Shown here: positions 53,870 to 64,000 of the stretch, piece after piece
Layout: each line of letters begins with the position of its first letter
Numbering within the stretch: the stretch's first letter is position 1
DNA from: Fibrella aestuarina BUZ 2
GTDB lineage: Bacteria; Bacteroidota; Bacteroidia; Cytophagales; Spirosomataceae
Reading direction: 5' to 3'
Length of the DNA: 64,000 nt
NCBI RefSeq assembly: GCF_000331105.1
Contig: NC_020054.1
Span: 6,206,815-6,270,814, forward strand
The notes under the pieces: generated by a model
Database searches by the model: none
What the model saw: only the letters and a program-made list of their open reading frames with translations
Told to the model about the DNA's origin: nothing
Position numbers and translations under genes: made by a program

Positions 53870-54916
53870 CTACGGCTTTAACACCACCTTTATCAACCCC
53901 TTCTCTTTGTCGTACAGGCGCCGAAACCAGTCGGCACCTTCGGCGAGCGGCGCTTCGGCACTGAGAATGGCCATCACGTCGATGCGGCCACTGGCGATCA
54001 GATCGAGCGCGGCTTCGTATTCACCGTTGATGGCACAGGAGCCCTGCAAGCGTATCTGCCCCGTCACGATGGTCTGTAACGGAATCTCGATGGTTGGACT
54101 GAGGTTGCCAACGAGCGTGACCGTGCCGCCCCGCCGAACGCAGGCAATGGCCGTTTGCACCGCCGGACTAATACCCACGACCTCAAACGAGATATCGGCC
54201 CCGCGACCGTGCGTGAGCCCGCGTACCTGATCGGGTACGTTGCCCGCATCGGCACGAAGCGTGTGCGTGGCACCCAGTTTCTGGGCCAGTTCGAGACGTT
54301 CGTCGGCGAGGTCGATGGCGATGATCTGCCCGCAACCGGCCAGCTTCAGCGCCTGAATCACAAACAGCCCGATCATCCCCGCGCCGACCACCACCGCCGT
54401 GTCATTGACCTGAATGGGCGTTACGCTGAGGGCGTGCAGGGCCACCGCCACCGGCTCAACCAGCGCGGCCTGCGTGAAGCTCACCCCCTCGGGAATGGCA
54501 TACAGAATATGCTGCGGCACCACCACGTATTCGGCAAAGGCACCGTTTCGCTTAAAACCGGGCCGGTCCGGCGTTCCGGTCGACACGCCCACCACCTCGC
54601 GACCATCGGAGAGATTATACATCCCCCGGCGGCTGTACCAGTCGTCGAGTTTATACACCGTCGAATCGAAGGTGACACGGTCGCCAACCGACCAGCCACG
54701 TACCTGCGGACCCACTTCCGCGATAATGCCTGATGCTTCGTGACCCATCACGATGGGCGGCACCCGTCGGCCCGTGCTACCGTCCATACCGTGCACGTCG
54801 GAGCCACAGATACCAACCGCCTGCACCCGAATCAGCACCTCGTCGGGGCCGGGTTGCGGGCGGGGCAAGTCTTGCAGATCAAATTCGTTGTATTGGGTTA
54901 ATACGAGGGCTTTCAT
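53870..54916 (-). CDS. Medium-chain zinc-type alcohol dehydrogenase
   Basis: The 348-residue protein has GICGSDVHGMDG (catalytic Cys near residue 37), VMGHEASGIIAEVG (His and Glu), AALVEPVAVALHAL, and the NAD-binding AVVVGAGMIGLFVIQALKLAG (about residues 175-195) followed by IIAIDLADERLELA. It resembles sorbitol/galactitol phosphate dehydrogenases. The loop that usually carries four structural-zinc cysteines (about residues 85-110, DSTVYKLDDWYSRRGMYN) has none. It is 40 bp after the hydroxyacid dehydrogenase region start side and may be expressed alone. The substrate is unknown. Confidence 0.88.
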   Translation of the reverse strand: MKALVLTQYNEFDLQDLPRPQPGPDEVLIRVQAVGICGSDVHGMDGSTGRRVPPIVMGHEASGIIAEVGPQVRGWSVGDRVTFDSTVYKLDDWYSRRGMYNLSDGREVVGVSTGTPDRPGFKRNGAFAEYVVVPQHILYAIPEGVSFTQAALVEPVAVALHALSVTPIQVNDTAVVVGAGMIGLFVIQALKLAGCGQIIAIDLADERLELAQKLGATHTLRADAGNVPDQVRGLTHGRGADISFEVVGISPAVQTAIACVRRGGTVTLVGNLSPTIEIPLQTIVTGQIRLQGSCAINGEYEAALDLIASGRIDVMAILSAEAPLAEGADWFRRLYDKEKGLIKVVLKP

Positions 54917-54932
54917 AAGCGTCTGTGTTGTA

Positions 54933-54965
54933 AAACCTATAAGGTCTTGGAGACCTTATAGGTTT
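54933..54965. repeat. AAACCTATAAGGT-family hairpin, copy 2, supplying a stop codon
   Basis: AAACCTATAAGGTCT at 54933-54947 is the exact reverse complement of 54951-54965 with a 3-base loop. The right arm overlaps the last codons and the TAA stop of the hydroxyacid dehydrogenase gene (stop at 54956-54958), so the repeat forms the C-terminal end of that protein. Confidence 0.75.
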
Positions 54966-55909
54966 AGAAATTCACGTATGTTTTCGGCCACCCCATCCAT
55001 CAACCGCTGGCGGGCTTCCAAGCTACTCCAGGCGATGTGCGGGGCCAGCACCAGCCGTTCGGGGTGGGTCATTGTCAGGTACGGATGGTTGGCGGCGGGC
55101 GGTTCCTGCCCGAACACGTCCATCCCCGCCCCGGCCAGTTTGCCTTCATCGAGGGCGCGGGCCAGGTCGGCTTCGTTAATCATGCCGCCCCGGCTCAGCC
55201 CCAGCAACAGCGCCGACGGCTTCATCTTGCTCAGTTGGGCGTACGTCAGCAGGTTATTGGTCTTGTCGGTCAAGGGCGCGTGTACCGACAAGACATCCGA
55301 CGTACCCAGCAGTTCGTCGAGCGATACGGCCTGATACGGTACGTCGTCATACGTCTGGCCCGAAGCTGAGAAGTACACCACCTCGCCGCCAAACGCCACG
55401 GCAATCTGCGCGACCTGCCGCCCGATCGCCCCCAGCCCGATGATGCCAAACCGTTTCCCGGCCAACTCCCAGAATGGGCGGCCCAGGTGCGTGAAGATGG
55501 TCTCGCGGCTGTATTCGCCCGATTTCACGTACTGATCGTAGTAATGCGGCGAATTGAGCAGCGACAGCAGCAGCGTGAACGTCACCTGCGCGACGCTGTG
55601 GGTCGAATAGCCCGCGACGTTTTTCACCGGAATCTGCCGTTCCTGCGCCGCCGCCATGTCGACGTTGTTGGTACCCGTGGCGGCCACACAGATCAGCTTG
55701 AGGCGAGGGCAGGCGTCCATCACCTCGCGGGTGATCCGCACTTTGTTGGTAATCACCACCTCGGCGTCGCGGAGGCGTTCGGCGGTTTGGTCGGGGGCCG
55801 TTTCCGGGTACGTTACAAACGTGCCGTCGGTGGAAGCGGCCAATTGGTTGAACTGGCTCAGATCGGGTTCGGGCCCTACCGTGCGGGCGTCGAGAAACAC
55901 AATGGTCAT
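54956..55909 (-). CDS. D-2-hydroxyacid dehydrogenase
   Basis: The 317-residue protein has the NAD-binding FGIIGLGAIGRQVAQIAVAFG (about residues 148-168), LLGLSRGGMINEADLARALDEGKLAGAGMDVFGQEPP with the catalytic Glu, and LAPHIAWSSLEAR with the catalytic His. The substrate-binding Arg lies in LLLGLSRGG. It could act on glycerate, glyoxylate or related acids. The ATG at 55909 is used, seven codons inside the longest frame, as the family starts at once with TIVFLDARTVG. Its C-terminus lies inside a dispersed hairpin. Confidence 0.92.
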   Translation of the reverse strand: MTIVFLDARTVGPEPDLSQFNQLAASTDGTFVTYPETAPDQTAERLRDAEVVITNKVRITREVMDACPRLKLICVAATGTNNVDMAAAQERQIPVKNVAGYSTHSVAQVTFTLLLSLLNSPHYYDQYVKSGEYSRETIFTHLGRPFWELAGKRFGIIGLGAIGRQVAQIAVAFGGEVVYFSASGQTYDDVPYQAVSLDELLGTSDVLSVHAPLTDKTNNLLTYAQLSKMKPSALLLGLSRGGMINEADLARALDEGKLAGAGMDVFGQEPPAANHPYLTMTHPERLVLAPHIAWSSLEARQRLMDGVAENIREFLNL

Positions 55910-56021
55910 AGGGTACGAAGAAACAGGCAAGGCGAGGTCTACTCACCTCAGCGCCCGCCCTGATGGAGCGGTCCGCTGTCCAGCATAACGCCGCCGGCTA
56001 CCTTACCCGATCGACAGCCCG

Positions 56022-56540
56022 TTAACCGTTATCAGGCGGTGAAACGGCCGGGCGGTTTAGTTGTTCGTGCTTTATCTTCTCCTGTAGCTTGATAAACCCG
56101 TCGATCAGCGCCTCGGGGCGGGGCGGGCAACCGGGTACGTATACATCCACCGGAATGATGCGGTCAACGCCTTTCACGACGTGGTACCCGTGTTGCCAGT
56201 AGGGACCACCGCAGTTAGCGCACGACCCCATCGAAATCACATAACGGGGTTCGGCCATCTGCTCGTAGAGACGCCGAATCCGGTCGGCCATTTTGTAAGT
56301 GACCGTACCCGATACGATCATAATGTCGGCTTGCCGGGGACTGGGGCGCGGAAAAATACCGAATCGCTCCAGATCATAACTGGCCGACATCGCCTGCATC
56401 ATTTCGATGGCGCAACAGGCCAAACCGAAGGTAAGTGGCCATAAAGACGACGCCCTCGACCAGTTGAGCAGTTCTTCGCTGGTCAGGAACATCACGCCGG
56501 GATCGGCAGCTTTTTGGGTAGAGGGCGCTGGGGCATTCAT
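56022..56540 (-). CDS. nuoB: NADH-quinone oxidoreductase subunit B, isolated
   Basis: The 172-residue protein carries the ligands of the N2 [4Fe-4S] cluster: adjacent C42-C43 in [14 protein letters not shown]107 in [14 protein letters not shown] and C138 in [13 protein letters not shown], plus [27 protein letters not shown]. It is thus a full-length subunit of respiratory complex I. No other nuo gene lies next to it, which is unusual as nuoB is normally in the nuo operon; a second copy may exist elsewhere in the genome. It follows a hypothetical membrane-protein gene by 13 bp. Confidence 0.93.
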   Translation of the reverse strand: MNAPAPSTQKAADPGVMFLTSEELLNWSRASSLWPLTFGLACCAIEMMQAMSASYDLERFGIFPRPSPRQADIMIVSGTVTYKMADRIRRLYEQMAEPRYVISMGSCANCGGPYWQHGYHVVKGVDRIIPVDVYVPGCPPRPEALIDGFIKLQEKIKHEQLNRPAVSPPDNG

Positions 56541-56553
56541 ATCAGAGCAACAG

Positions 56554-57138
56554 TTAGTGCTGGGTAGCAGTTCGGAGCGAAGCCCGCTGAATTTGGTGTC
56601 TGATGGAATAGCGATCGAGCCTGGCCGCCGCTTGCCTAAAGCGCTTTTTGCTGCCCCATATCGGCTTGCGTACGGGCGGAAGCAAGCCCTGTGCGATTGA
56701 ACCGACGGCCAGTAACGGAGCGACTACACCACCAATTATCAGTTTGCCGAACAGAGCGCCAAACGTGGGCGTCGGGTTATACCAGGTCAACAGAAACAAT
56801 AGCGTCGCCACCCCTACACCGGGCCCGGCAACATATGCGAAGTACCCTCTCCGCCGTAAAGCGATTCGTTTAATGGCCGTTGCCCGGACCGTATCCGGTA
56901 CAGGTTGAACCCCCGACCTATAGGCTAACCGCTCTGCCCGGGTGTTGGCAATGTAGAGCAATGTTGAATCGGTTACTGCCCATAGAAGGCCCTCTCGTTT
57001 CTTGCCAGACAGCAACCTGATTGTAACCCGATACCGCTTCAGGCTGTCGGTTGCTACGTCTATCTGCGGCAGCTCAGTCTGGGCGTAAGCCGGCACAAAA
57101 AGGGCCACGAACAGGCCAATCAAACTAAGTATCCTCAT
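56554..57138 (-). CDS. Hypothetical membrane protein, 194 residues
   Basis: I do not recognise a family. The protein has a signal peptide ([20 protein letters not shown]), a strand-rich part ([29 protein letters not shown]), two membrane segments (about residues 100-118 and 128-150) and a basic C-terminal tail ([26 protein letters not shown]). The N-terminal half looks like the small beta-domain found in several Bacteroidota envelope proteins that respond to expression. It may be cotranscribed with nuoB, whose start lies 13 bp after its stop. Confidence 0.7.
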   Translation of the reverse strand: MRILSLIGLFVALFVPAYAQTELPQIDVATDSLKRYRVTIRLLSGKKREGLLWAVTDSTLLYIANTRAERLAYRSGVQPVPDTVRATAIKRIALRRRGYFAYVAGPGVGVATLLFLLTWYNPTPTFGALFGKLIIGGVVAPLLAVGSIAQGLLPPVRKPIWGSKKRFRQAAARLDRYSIRHQIQRASLRTATQH

Positions 57139-57277
57139 CGATTTTTGCTATCAAACTATACTGATTAAAAGCGCCGCAGCAGTACAAAAATTACCAATAG
57201 CAAACCTGATTTATATGCAATTAAAAAGGCACTCTTTTTGTTAATTAATTAAGCAGTAAACAACAAACAACTACCTA

Positions 57278-57514
57278 ATGAAATCGATTAATCTGTTTGA
57301 TCCGGCTGTGCACAGCACCACGCCGCTGGGGGCGCCTGCCAGGCGGCACAAAGCAGACGGAATGGCTACAGCGGCCATGCTGATTCAGATAGCCAGTGAA
57401 ATGCTTGAGACGTCGCCCACGCTGAGAAAGCGCATGCACATCACGCTGAGCGATCTGGCCGCCGCCGATAAGGTGCGCAAGGAACTCGTCAGGAAGACAT
57501 TATCGGTGCATTGA
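57278..57514 (+). CDS. Hypothetical protein, 78 residues
   Basis: A small soluble protein with no recognised family. After a short N-terminal strand (MKSINLFDPAVHSTT) it is mainly helical (MATAAMLIQIASEMLETSPTLRKRMHITLSDLAAADKVRKELVRKTL). The good codon pattern, an AT-rich upstream spacer and a terminator-like inverted repeat 34 bp downstream support a real gene. It is the only plus-strand gene in this part of the window. Confidence 0.6.
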   Translation: MKSINLFDPAVHSTTPLGAPARRHKADGMATAAMLIQIASEMLETSPTLRKRMHITLSDLAAADKVRKELVRKTLSVH

Positions 57515-57547
57515 CATCAGTATTTACCAGGCTGTTCAGCACAAAAA

Positions 57548-57619
57548 AAATGGTCCTGTATTTTATTGATTTCATACCATAATCAATGGGTGTAAAATCA
57601 ATAAAATACAGGACCATTT
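57548..57619. terminator. Perfect 25-bp inverted repeat between convergent genes
   Basis: Arms at 57548-57572 (AAATGGTCCTGTATTTTATT and on) and 57595-57619 are exact reverse complements with a 22-base loop. The A and T runs at the outer ends allow it to end both the 57278 gene and the GMC oxidoreductase gene, whose stop is 16 bp away. Confidence 0.82.
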
Positions 57620-57634
57620 ACGTAGCACCTCCTA

Positions 57635-59293
57635 TTACGAAACAGGTGTCGTTAGGTGTTGTCTTTTCTGAGCAGGTACGTTGCCTAAAATTAAGTCAGC
57701 CGCTTTTTCGGCAATCATAATAACCGGCGCGTTGGTATTACCCGATACGATTGTCGGCATCACCGATGCATCGACGACGCGCAGCCCCTCGATCCCCCGC
57801 ACGCGCAGTTGCGCATCCACTACGGCGCCTTCGTCGGTTCCCATTCGGCACGTACTGACAGGGTGGTAGACGGTCTCGACAATTCGGCGGATGTGGCTCA
57901 TCAGTTCTTCGTCAGACGCATTTTCGGCCGGAATCAATGTCCGCTTGCGCCAGGGCCCAAACGCCGCAGCCTGATTGATCTCCAGCGCCTTCTTCACCCC
58001 CGTCAGCAGTAGTTGCTGATCGGCGGCGGTCGATAAGAAATTGGGTTGAATGACGGGCTCGTCCATCGGGTTGGCCGACCGTAGGCCAACGTACCCACGG
58101 CTAGTTGGGTGGAGCAGCGTGGGGAGAATCGACCAGCCATCCTCCGCCTTTGGGTACGTTGCTGAGTCGTAAAAATCGGGTTTGTAACCATCGCCGATAT
58201 GAACTGGCGCAAAATGCAGCTGCAAATCGGGTATAGCTTGGTCAGGCGTTGTCCGCAAGAAAGCGTTAGCTTCGAGGGGGCTGATGGTAAATGGCCCTTT
58301 GCCGGCCGTCAGGTACTGCCAAAAGCCACGTACCTGATTGAGCGGACTCAGCCAGTGATTGGTTCCTACCAGTTGATTAGCCAAGGCGCTAACGCCCACA
58401 AACAGATGGTCGCATAGGTTTTGGCCCACGCCCGGCAAATCGTGCCGTACGTCGATACCATGCCGACGCAGCTCATCACGCGGCCCAACACCCGACAGCA
58501 TCAGCAACTGCGGCGAATTAAACGATCCCGCCGCCAGTAGCACTTCCCGGTTGGCCATGATCGTTTCGGTGTTGCTACGCCCCGTCGTTACCTCGACGCC
58601 TACCGCCCGGCCATCGCGTATGATGACCCGTTGCGTATGCGCCTGCGTCCGAACAGTCAGGTTGGGTCGATTCAGGACAGGCTTCAGAAAAGCGGCGGCA
58701 GTGCTGTGCCGTTTCCCGTCTTTGATGGTAAACTGAAACAACCCTGCCCCTTCCTGCTCGGCGCCATTAAAGTCGTGATTTTCAGGAAGACCCGTTTGTT
58801 TACAAGCTGCTACGAAGGCATCGGCCAGGGGCGTTTTAAACCGAGTGGCGTAGGTCACATTCAGCGGCCCGTCACCACCGTGGTAGCGGGCATCCAACTG
58901 ACTAAGCTGTTCGTTGGCTTCTGATCGGATAAAGTAAGGCAATACGTCCTCATAAGCCCATCCCTCGTTACCAGCGGCGGCCCAGGCGTCGTAATCAGCC
59001 CGGTTGCCCCGAACATACGCCATCGCGTTGGTCGAGCTGCTGCCCCCCAGCGTTTTGCCACGCGGCAGAAACATGCGCCGGTTGTCGACGTTGGCTTGTG
59101 GCTCGCTCCAATACGCCCAATCGACCGATGACCGATTGAGTTTGCTGTAGGCCGCCGGTATGTGGATCTCCATTTTTCGGTCGGGGGCTCCTGCTTCGAG
59201 CAACAATACCGAAATAGCCGGATCTACCGACAACCGGTTGGCCAGTACACAGCCCGCCGACCCTGCACCAATGATGATGTAATCGAAGCCCAT
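57635..59293 (-). CDS. GMC family oxidoreductase (choline dehydrogenase-like)
   Basis: The 552-residue flavoprotein opens DYIIIGAGSAGCVLANRLS, has FLPRGKTLGGSSSTNAMAYVRGN (the second GMC signature region), AGSFNSPQLLMLSGVGP and a C-terminal VYHPVSTCRMG with the catalytic His, and VVDASVMPTIVSGNTNAPVIMIAEKAADLI. It oxidises an alcohol with FAD. It follows glpK by 48 bp, in the same direction, so they may share a transcript. Choline as substrate is not proven by these motifs. Confidence 0.93.
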   Translation of the reverse strand: MGFDYIIIGAGSAGCVLANRLSVDPAISVLLLEAGAPDRKMEIHIPAAYSKLNRSSVDWAYWSEPQANVDNRRMFLPRGKTLGGSSSTNAMAYVRGNRADYDAWAAAGNEGWAYEDVLPYFIRSEANEQLSQLDARYHGGDGPLNVTYATRFKTPLADAFVAACKQTGLPENHDFNGAEQEGAGLFQFTIKDGKRHSTAAAFLKPVLNRPNLTVRTQAHTQRVIIRDGRAVGVEVTTGRSNTETIMANREVLLAAGSFNSPQLLMLSGVGPRDELRRHGIDVRHDLPGVGQNLCDHLFVGVSALANQLVGTNHWLSPLNQVRGFWQYLTAGKGPFTISPLEANAFLRTTPDQAIPDLQLHFAPVHIGDGYKPDFYDSATYPKAEDGWSILPTLLHPTSRGYVGLRSANPMDEPVIQPNFLSTAADQQLLLTGVKKALEINQAAAFGPWRKRTLIPAENASDEELMSHIRRIVETVYHPVSTCRMGTDEGAVVDAQLRVRGIEGLRVVDASVMPTIVSGNTNAPVIMIAEKAADLILGNVPAQKRQHLTTPVS

Positions 59294-59341
59294 ATCGTTC
59301 CTGAATTTGTGCTATTCTTTCAGGAATTTACCAAAAAAACG

Positions 59342-60841
59342 TCAGTCGGCCCAATCGAGCGAACGTTGTACGGCTTTAGCCCATTGGTGAAGCAGTTTAC
59401 TTCGCTTTTCGGCAGCCATCGCGGGTTTGAACGTCGCCTCGATGCCCCAGTTGGCCGACAAATCATCGATCGACGCCCAATAGCCGACGGCCAAACCGGC
59501 TGCATAGGCTGCTCCGACGGCAGTGGTTTCGGTCACGCTGGGCCTCACCACAGGTACGTTGTTAACATCTGCCTGGAACTGCATGAGCAGATCGTTTACC
59601 ACCATACCGCCATCGACCCGCAATGACACTAACTCGACGGCGGCATCTTTCTGCATAGCCGCCAGCAAGTCGTAGGTCTGGAAGGCCGTGGCTTCCAGCA
59701 CGGCCCGGGCAATATGCTGTTTGGTAACGAAGCGCGTCAGGCCAACGATCACGCCGCGTGCATCGGCCCGCCAATAGGGGGCGTACAGGCCCGAAAAAGC
59801 AGGGACAATGTAAGCACCGCCGTTATCAGGCACTTCAGCCGCCAGCGTTTGCACATCGGCACTCGTTTTGATCAGACCCAGGTTATCGCGCAGCCATTGC
59901 ACCAGCGCTCCCGATATAGCTACGCCGCCTTCCAGCGCATAACGCGGCGCTTCGTTGCCAAACTGGTAGGCAACGGTTGTGAGCAAGCCGCAAGTCGACG
60001 GGCGAATCTGTGTGCCTGTATTCATCAGCAAGAAGCAGCCCGTGCCATACGTATTCTTGGCCTGTCCCGGCTCAAAGCAGGTTTGGCCAACCAATGCCGC
60101 CTGCTGATCGCCCAGCACGCCGGTGATAGGCACGCCCGGCATTACTTCAGACGTAATCGTGCCGAACAGACCGCTGCTCGGGCGAATGCCGGGCATCATG
60201 GTCGCAGGTACGTTGAATGCGGCTAACAGCTCCTCGTCCCAAGCGAGGGTTTCCAGGTTCATCAGCTGCGTACGGCTGGCGTTCGTCACGTCGGTCACGT
60301 GTTGGCCACCTTTTGCGCCGCCCGTCAGATTCCAGATCAGAAAGCTATCGATATTGCCAAACAGCGCATTTCCCTGCTCGGCCTCCTGCCGTAGTCCAGG
60401 TACGTTGTCCAGCAGCCAACGGATCTTAAGGCCACTGAAATAGGTCGCCAACGGTAGACCCGTCTTGGCCCGGAATCGATCGAGTCCGCTATCGCCGGCC
60501 ATTTCGGCAATCATGTCTTCCGTCCGCACGTCTTGCCAGACCAGGGCATTATGATAAGGCTTGCCGGTATGCTTGTTCCAGACAACCGTGGTCTCACGCT
60601 GATTGGTAATGCCGACTGCCACAACGTCTTTAGTCGTCAGCCCGAGTTTAATCCGCGCCTTGGCAATGACTTCGAGTGTGTTCCGCCATATTTCCGTTGG
60701 GTCATGTTCCACCCAACCAGGCTTCGGGTAGATTTGGGCGTGTTCTTTTTGCGCAACCGAGACAATCTCGCCTTTTCGGTTTACGATTATACAGCGGGTA
60801 CTCGATGTACCCTGATCAATAGCGACGACGTACGAAGCCAT
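59342..60841 (-). CDS. glpK: Glycerol kinase
   Basis: The 499-residue enzyme phosphorylates glycerol. Motifs include [102 protein letters not shown] and [19 protein letters not shown], as in GlpK. Neither glpF nor glpD is adjacent; a beta-barrel protein gene ends 7 bp upstream and a GMC oxidoreductase follows, so the three may form an operon. Confidence 0.97.
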   Translation of the reverse strand: MASYVVAIDQGTSSTRCIIVNRKGEIVSVAQKEHAQIYPKPGWVEHDPTEIWRNTLEVIAKARIKLGLTTKDVVAVGITNQRETTVVWNKHTGKPYHNALVWQDVRTEDMIAEMAGDSGLDRFRAKTGLPLATYFSGLKIRWLLDNVPGLRQEAEQGNALFGNIDSFLIWNLTGGAKGGQHVTDVTNASRTQLMNLETLAWDEELLAAFNVPATMMPGIRPSSGLFGTITSEVMPGVPITGVLGDQQAALVGQTCFEPGQAKNTYGTGCFLLMNTGTQIRPSTCGLLTTVAYQFGNEAPRYALEGGVAISGALVQWLRDNLGLIKTSADVQTLAAEVPDNGGAYIVPAFSGLYAPYWRADARGVIVGLTRFVTKQHIARAVLEATAFQTYDLLAAMQKDAAVELVSLRVDGGMVVNDLLMQFQADVNNVPVVRPSVTETTAVGAAYAAGLAVGYWASIDDLSANWGIEATFKPAMAAEKRSKLLHQWAKAVQRSLDWAD

Positions 60842-60848
60842 AAGTGGT

Positions 60849-61634
60849 TTAGGGAGTTGATCGCTTCACTGCGTACTGAAGCGTGAGCGCAAAATAACCA
60901 TCATTACGTAACGGATTACCACGTTGCCCACCAACTGCGTTTGGCGTCAGCCCATACTCACGACGACGATCAGCCAGAACCTGATCCAAAGCGGGGCTAC
61001 CACTCTTGTCTGCGTATGTACCGCTCACGTCGTCTACGTAATCGCTCAGTATATACGTATAGCGTGCCTCCAGCCTCAGCTGTGATTTTTTGTTCAGGGT
61101 AAAAGGCATGCCGCCTCCTAGTACAAACTGACCTGCAATGCGATTGTAAGCTACTTTTTCCGTTTGCAAAGCTGGCAAGCTGTAGGTTGTACCGTTGTAA
61201 TCTGCTCTGGGATTTAGATAAGTAGCGCCTGCACCAACCCAGAAGTGGGGTATGTTGTGTTGATTGTACTCGATAGATCGTACGTTCCACTGCAAGCCAG
61301 CTATAACCGATGGGTTTGTCGTGGTAAAACGCAGGTAGTTGGTCCTGTTTTTTGTGTATTGCTGATCGCCCCGTAAGCTGTAAAAGCCAATATCCGTGCG
61401 TACACAAAACCTTTCGCTAACGCGATACCGAAGATGGCCTTCAGCTGCCCATCCTAACTGCAGGTGATTGAAGCCATACCGTTCGCTCAAATCGCCGCAG
61501 TACCGGGTTGTCGACAAATTAACACCGATGTGCCAGTCGCCAATAGCTTCTTTCCATTTAAAAGCTAGCCCTTGGCCATCAACTACAGATATATTACATA
61601 AAGAAAGTAGAAACAGTATGTATAAACTCTTCAT
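60849..61634 (-). CDS. Outer-membrane beta-barrel protein
   Basis: The 261-residue protein has a signal peptide ([21 protein letters not shown]) and regular alternating aromatic strands: [94 protein letters not shown], and a final strand [11 protein letters not shown]. This is the small OmpA/DUF6089-type barrel common in Bacteroidota. Its stop is 7 bp before the glpK start codon, so the two are likely cotranscribed, though the functional link is unclear. Confidence 0.8.
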   Translation of the reverse strand: MKSLYILFLLSLCNISVVDGQGLAFKWKEAIGDWHIGVNLSTTRYCGDLSERYGFNHLQLGWAAEGHLRYRVSERFCVRTDIGFYSLRGDQQYTKNRTNYLRFTTTNPSVIAGLQWNVRSIEYNQHNIPHFWVGAGATYLNPRADYNGTTYSLPALQTEKVAYNRIAGQFVLGGGMPFTLNKKSQLRLEARYTYILSDYVDDVSGTYADKSGSPALDQVLADRRREYGLTPNAVGGQRGNPLRNDGYFALTLQYAVKRSTP

Positions 61635-61741
61635 TTTCAGCTTATCAATATTGGTTAGAGTAGCTGAAAAATACTGATTGTAACGTAAGTAGTACTATCT
61701 ATCTATGAATTGATCGCTGTAGGGGTATTGTGCATATATGC

Positions 61742-61772
61742 AAAAAGCCGTGCTCCTGGTGGAACACGGCTC
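61742..61772 (-). terminator. Terminator of the rRNA operon
   Basis: On the minus strand AGAGCCGTG, a short loop, and CACGGCTTTTTGC form a GC-rich hairpin followed by T residues, about 14 bases past the 5S rRNA 3' end. This is a normal rrn operon terminator. Confidence 0.8.
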
Positions 61773-61785
61773 TCGCTGTTTCAGA

Positions 61786-61896
61786 GGTGGCGACCGCCTA
61801 CTCTCCCGGATTCGACTCCAGTACCATCGGCAGTGCGGGGCTTAACGGCTCTGTTCGGAATGGGAAAAGGTGTTCACCCGCCCGTCGTTACCAACC
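61786..61896 (-). rRNA. rrf: 5S ribosomal RNA
   Basis: Read on the minus strand the segment has the 5S core with the loop ATTCCGAACAGAGCCGTTAA, the sequence around CCGCACTGCCGATGGTACTG and the closing GGCGGTCGCCACC. The length, about 111 bases, and position just after 23S fit 5S rRNA. The ends are judged by eye and may shift by a few bases. Confidence 0.92.
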
Positions 61897-62017
61897 TCCT
61901 TACTCGTCTGATCCCACCAATTTATTGGCGCGATCAATATCGTTTCGTTCGTTCACCAATCGAGAAGAGAGTTTACACACAATGTGCTGGCAAGCATTGA
62001 TCTACAACTGATCAGCG
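61897..62017 (-). other. 23S-5S intergenic spacer
   Basis: This 120-base spacer of the rRNA operon is AT-richer than its flanks. No tRNA cloverleaf is visible in it. Confidence 0.7.

Positions 62018-64000
<1,983 letters not shown>

Larger units (their letters stand above)
1201..60407. repeat. Dispersed octamer GGTACGTT / AACGTACC
   Basis: This short word recurs across the window. By eye I find about 46 copies of the octamer and about 80 of its heptamer core GGTACGT/ACGTACC. Examples are at 1613, 3014, 9438, 9720, 15253, 26154, 36284, 41703, 47061, 53804, 57675 and 60400. A random sequence of about 58% GC should give about 2 octamers and 8 heptamers in both strands. Copies lie in genes in every reading frame and in spacers (19801, 26154, 53804). 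One overlapping pair makes the palindrome GGTACGTACC at 29444-29453. None is seen in the rRNA region after 61000. Confidence 0.85.

Noticed and set aside
17375..57619. CRISPR array
   Set aside because: The repeats in spacers are paired inverted copies, not regularly spaced direct repeats, and no cas genes are present.
61897..62017. tRNA gene in the rRNA spacer
   Set aside because: No cloverleaf arms or T-loop GTTCRA-type sequence can be found; I also saw no convincing tRNA elsewhere in the window.

Overview
The window is chromosomal DNA of a GC-rich Bacteroidota, most likely of the order Cytophagales, family Spirosomaceae (Spirosoma/Fibrella type). The support is two SusC/SusD outer-membrane pairs, a type IX secretion sorting tail, Bacteroidota-type -7 elements (TAnnTTTG), absence of obvious Shine-Dalgarno sites, and the Bacteroidota-like 23S/5S rRNA genes. 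The genus is an inference from overall feel, not from a search.

Layout. 1-6236 (minus): a SusC/SusD transport operon followed by a GHL10-type glycosidase-like protein and the start of an N-acylglucosamine 2-epimerase family gene. 6397-13475 (plus): a divergent five-gene operon (DUF4127 lipoprotein, IT-superfamily permease, hydantoinase/oxoprolinase-like ATPase, FAD oxidoreductase, small ImmA/IrrE-type metallopeptidase), followed by a ROK regulator and an esterase. This looks like one catabolic locus with unknown substrate. 14862-19627: esterase, methyltransferase, a small unknown protein and metG. 19993-26040: a NarL-type response regulator, an unknown 169-residue protein and a 974-residue protein that joins an APH-like kinase, a HopA1-like lyase domain and a shortened LanC-like domain, facing a TPR sensor kinase. 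26178-37257: S41 peptidase, AraC regulator, purK, nadB, a siderophore-type TonB receptor with a candidate iron operator, a T9SS cargo protein and cryptochrome DASH. 37381-47306: glycosyltransferase, second SusC/SusD set with a DUF4397 lipoprotein, an Omp85-type protein, and a LemA-TPM-TPM operon. 47317-61634 (mostly minus): fadD, a pirin-like protein, nadA, Uma2 protein, nadC, zinc-type alcohol dehydrogenase, D-2-hydroxyacid dehydrogenase, a lone nuoB, GMC oxidoreductase, glpK and a beta-barrel protein. 61742-64000 (minus): rrn terminator, 5S rRNA and the 3' two thirds of 23S rRNA.

Three things stand out. First, the 974-residue kinase-HopA1-LanC-like fusion resembles the separate enzymes of class V lanthipeptide and thioviridamide-type peptide maturation but is one polypeptide in a Bacteroidota and sits with its own two-component system. 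Second, the octamer GGTACGTT/AACGTACC is scattered through the whole window in all six reading frames and in spacers, at many times its chance frequency, and is absent from the rRNA genes. Third, gene ends are filled with unusually long, often perfect inverted repeats (arms of 15 to 38 bp), some forming dispersed families and one covering the start codon of the sensor kinase.

All counts and alignments were done by eye on the sequence; family names rest on recalled motifs, not on database searches.
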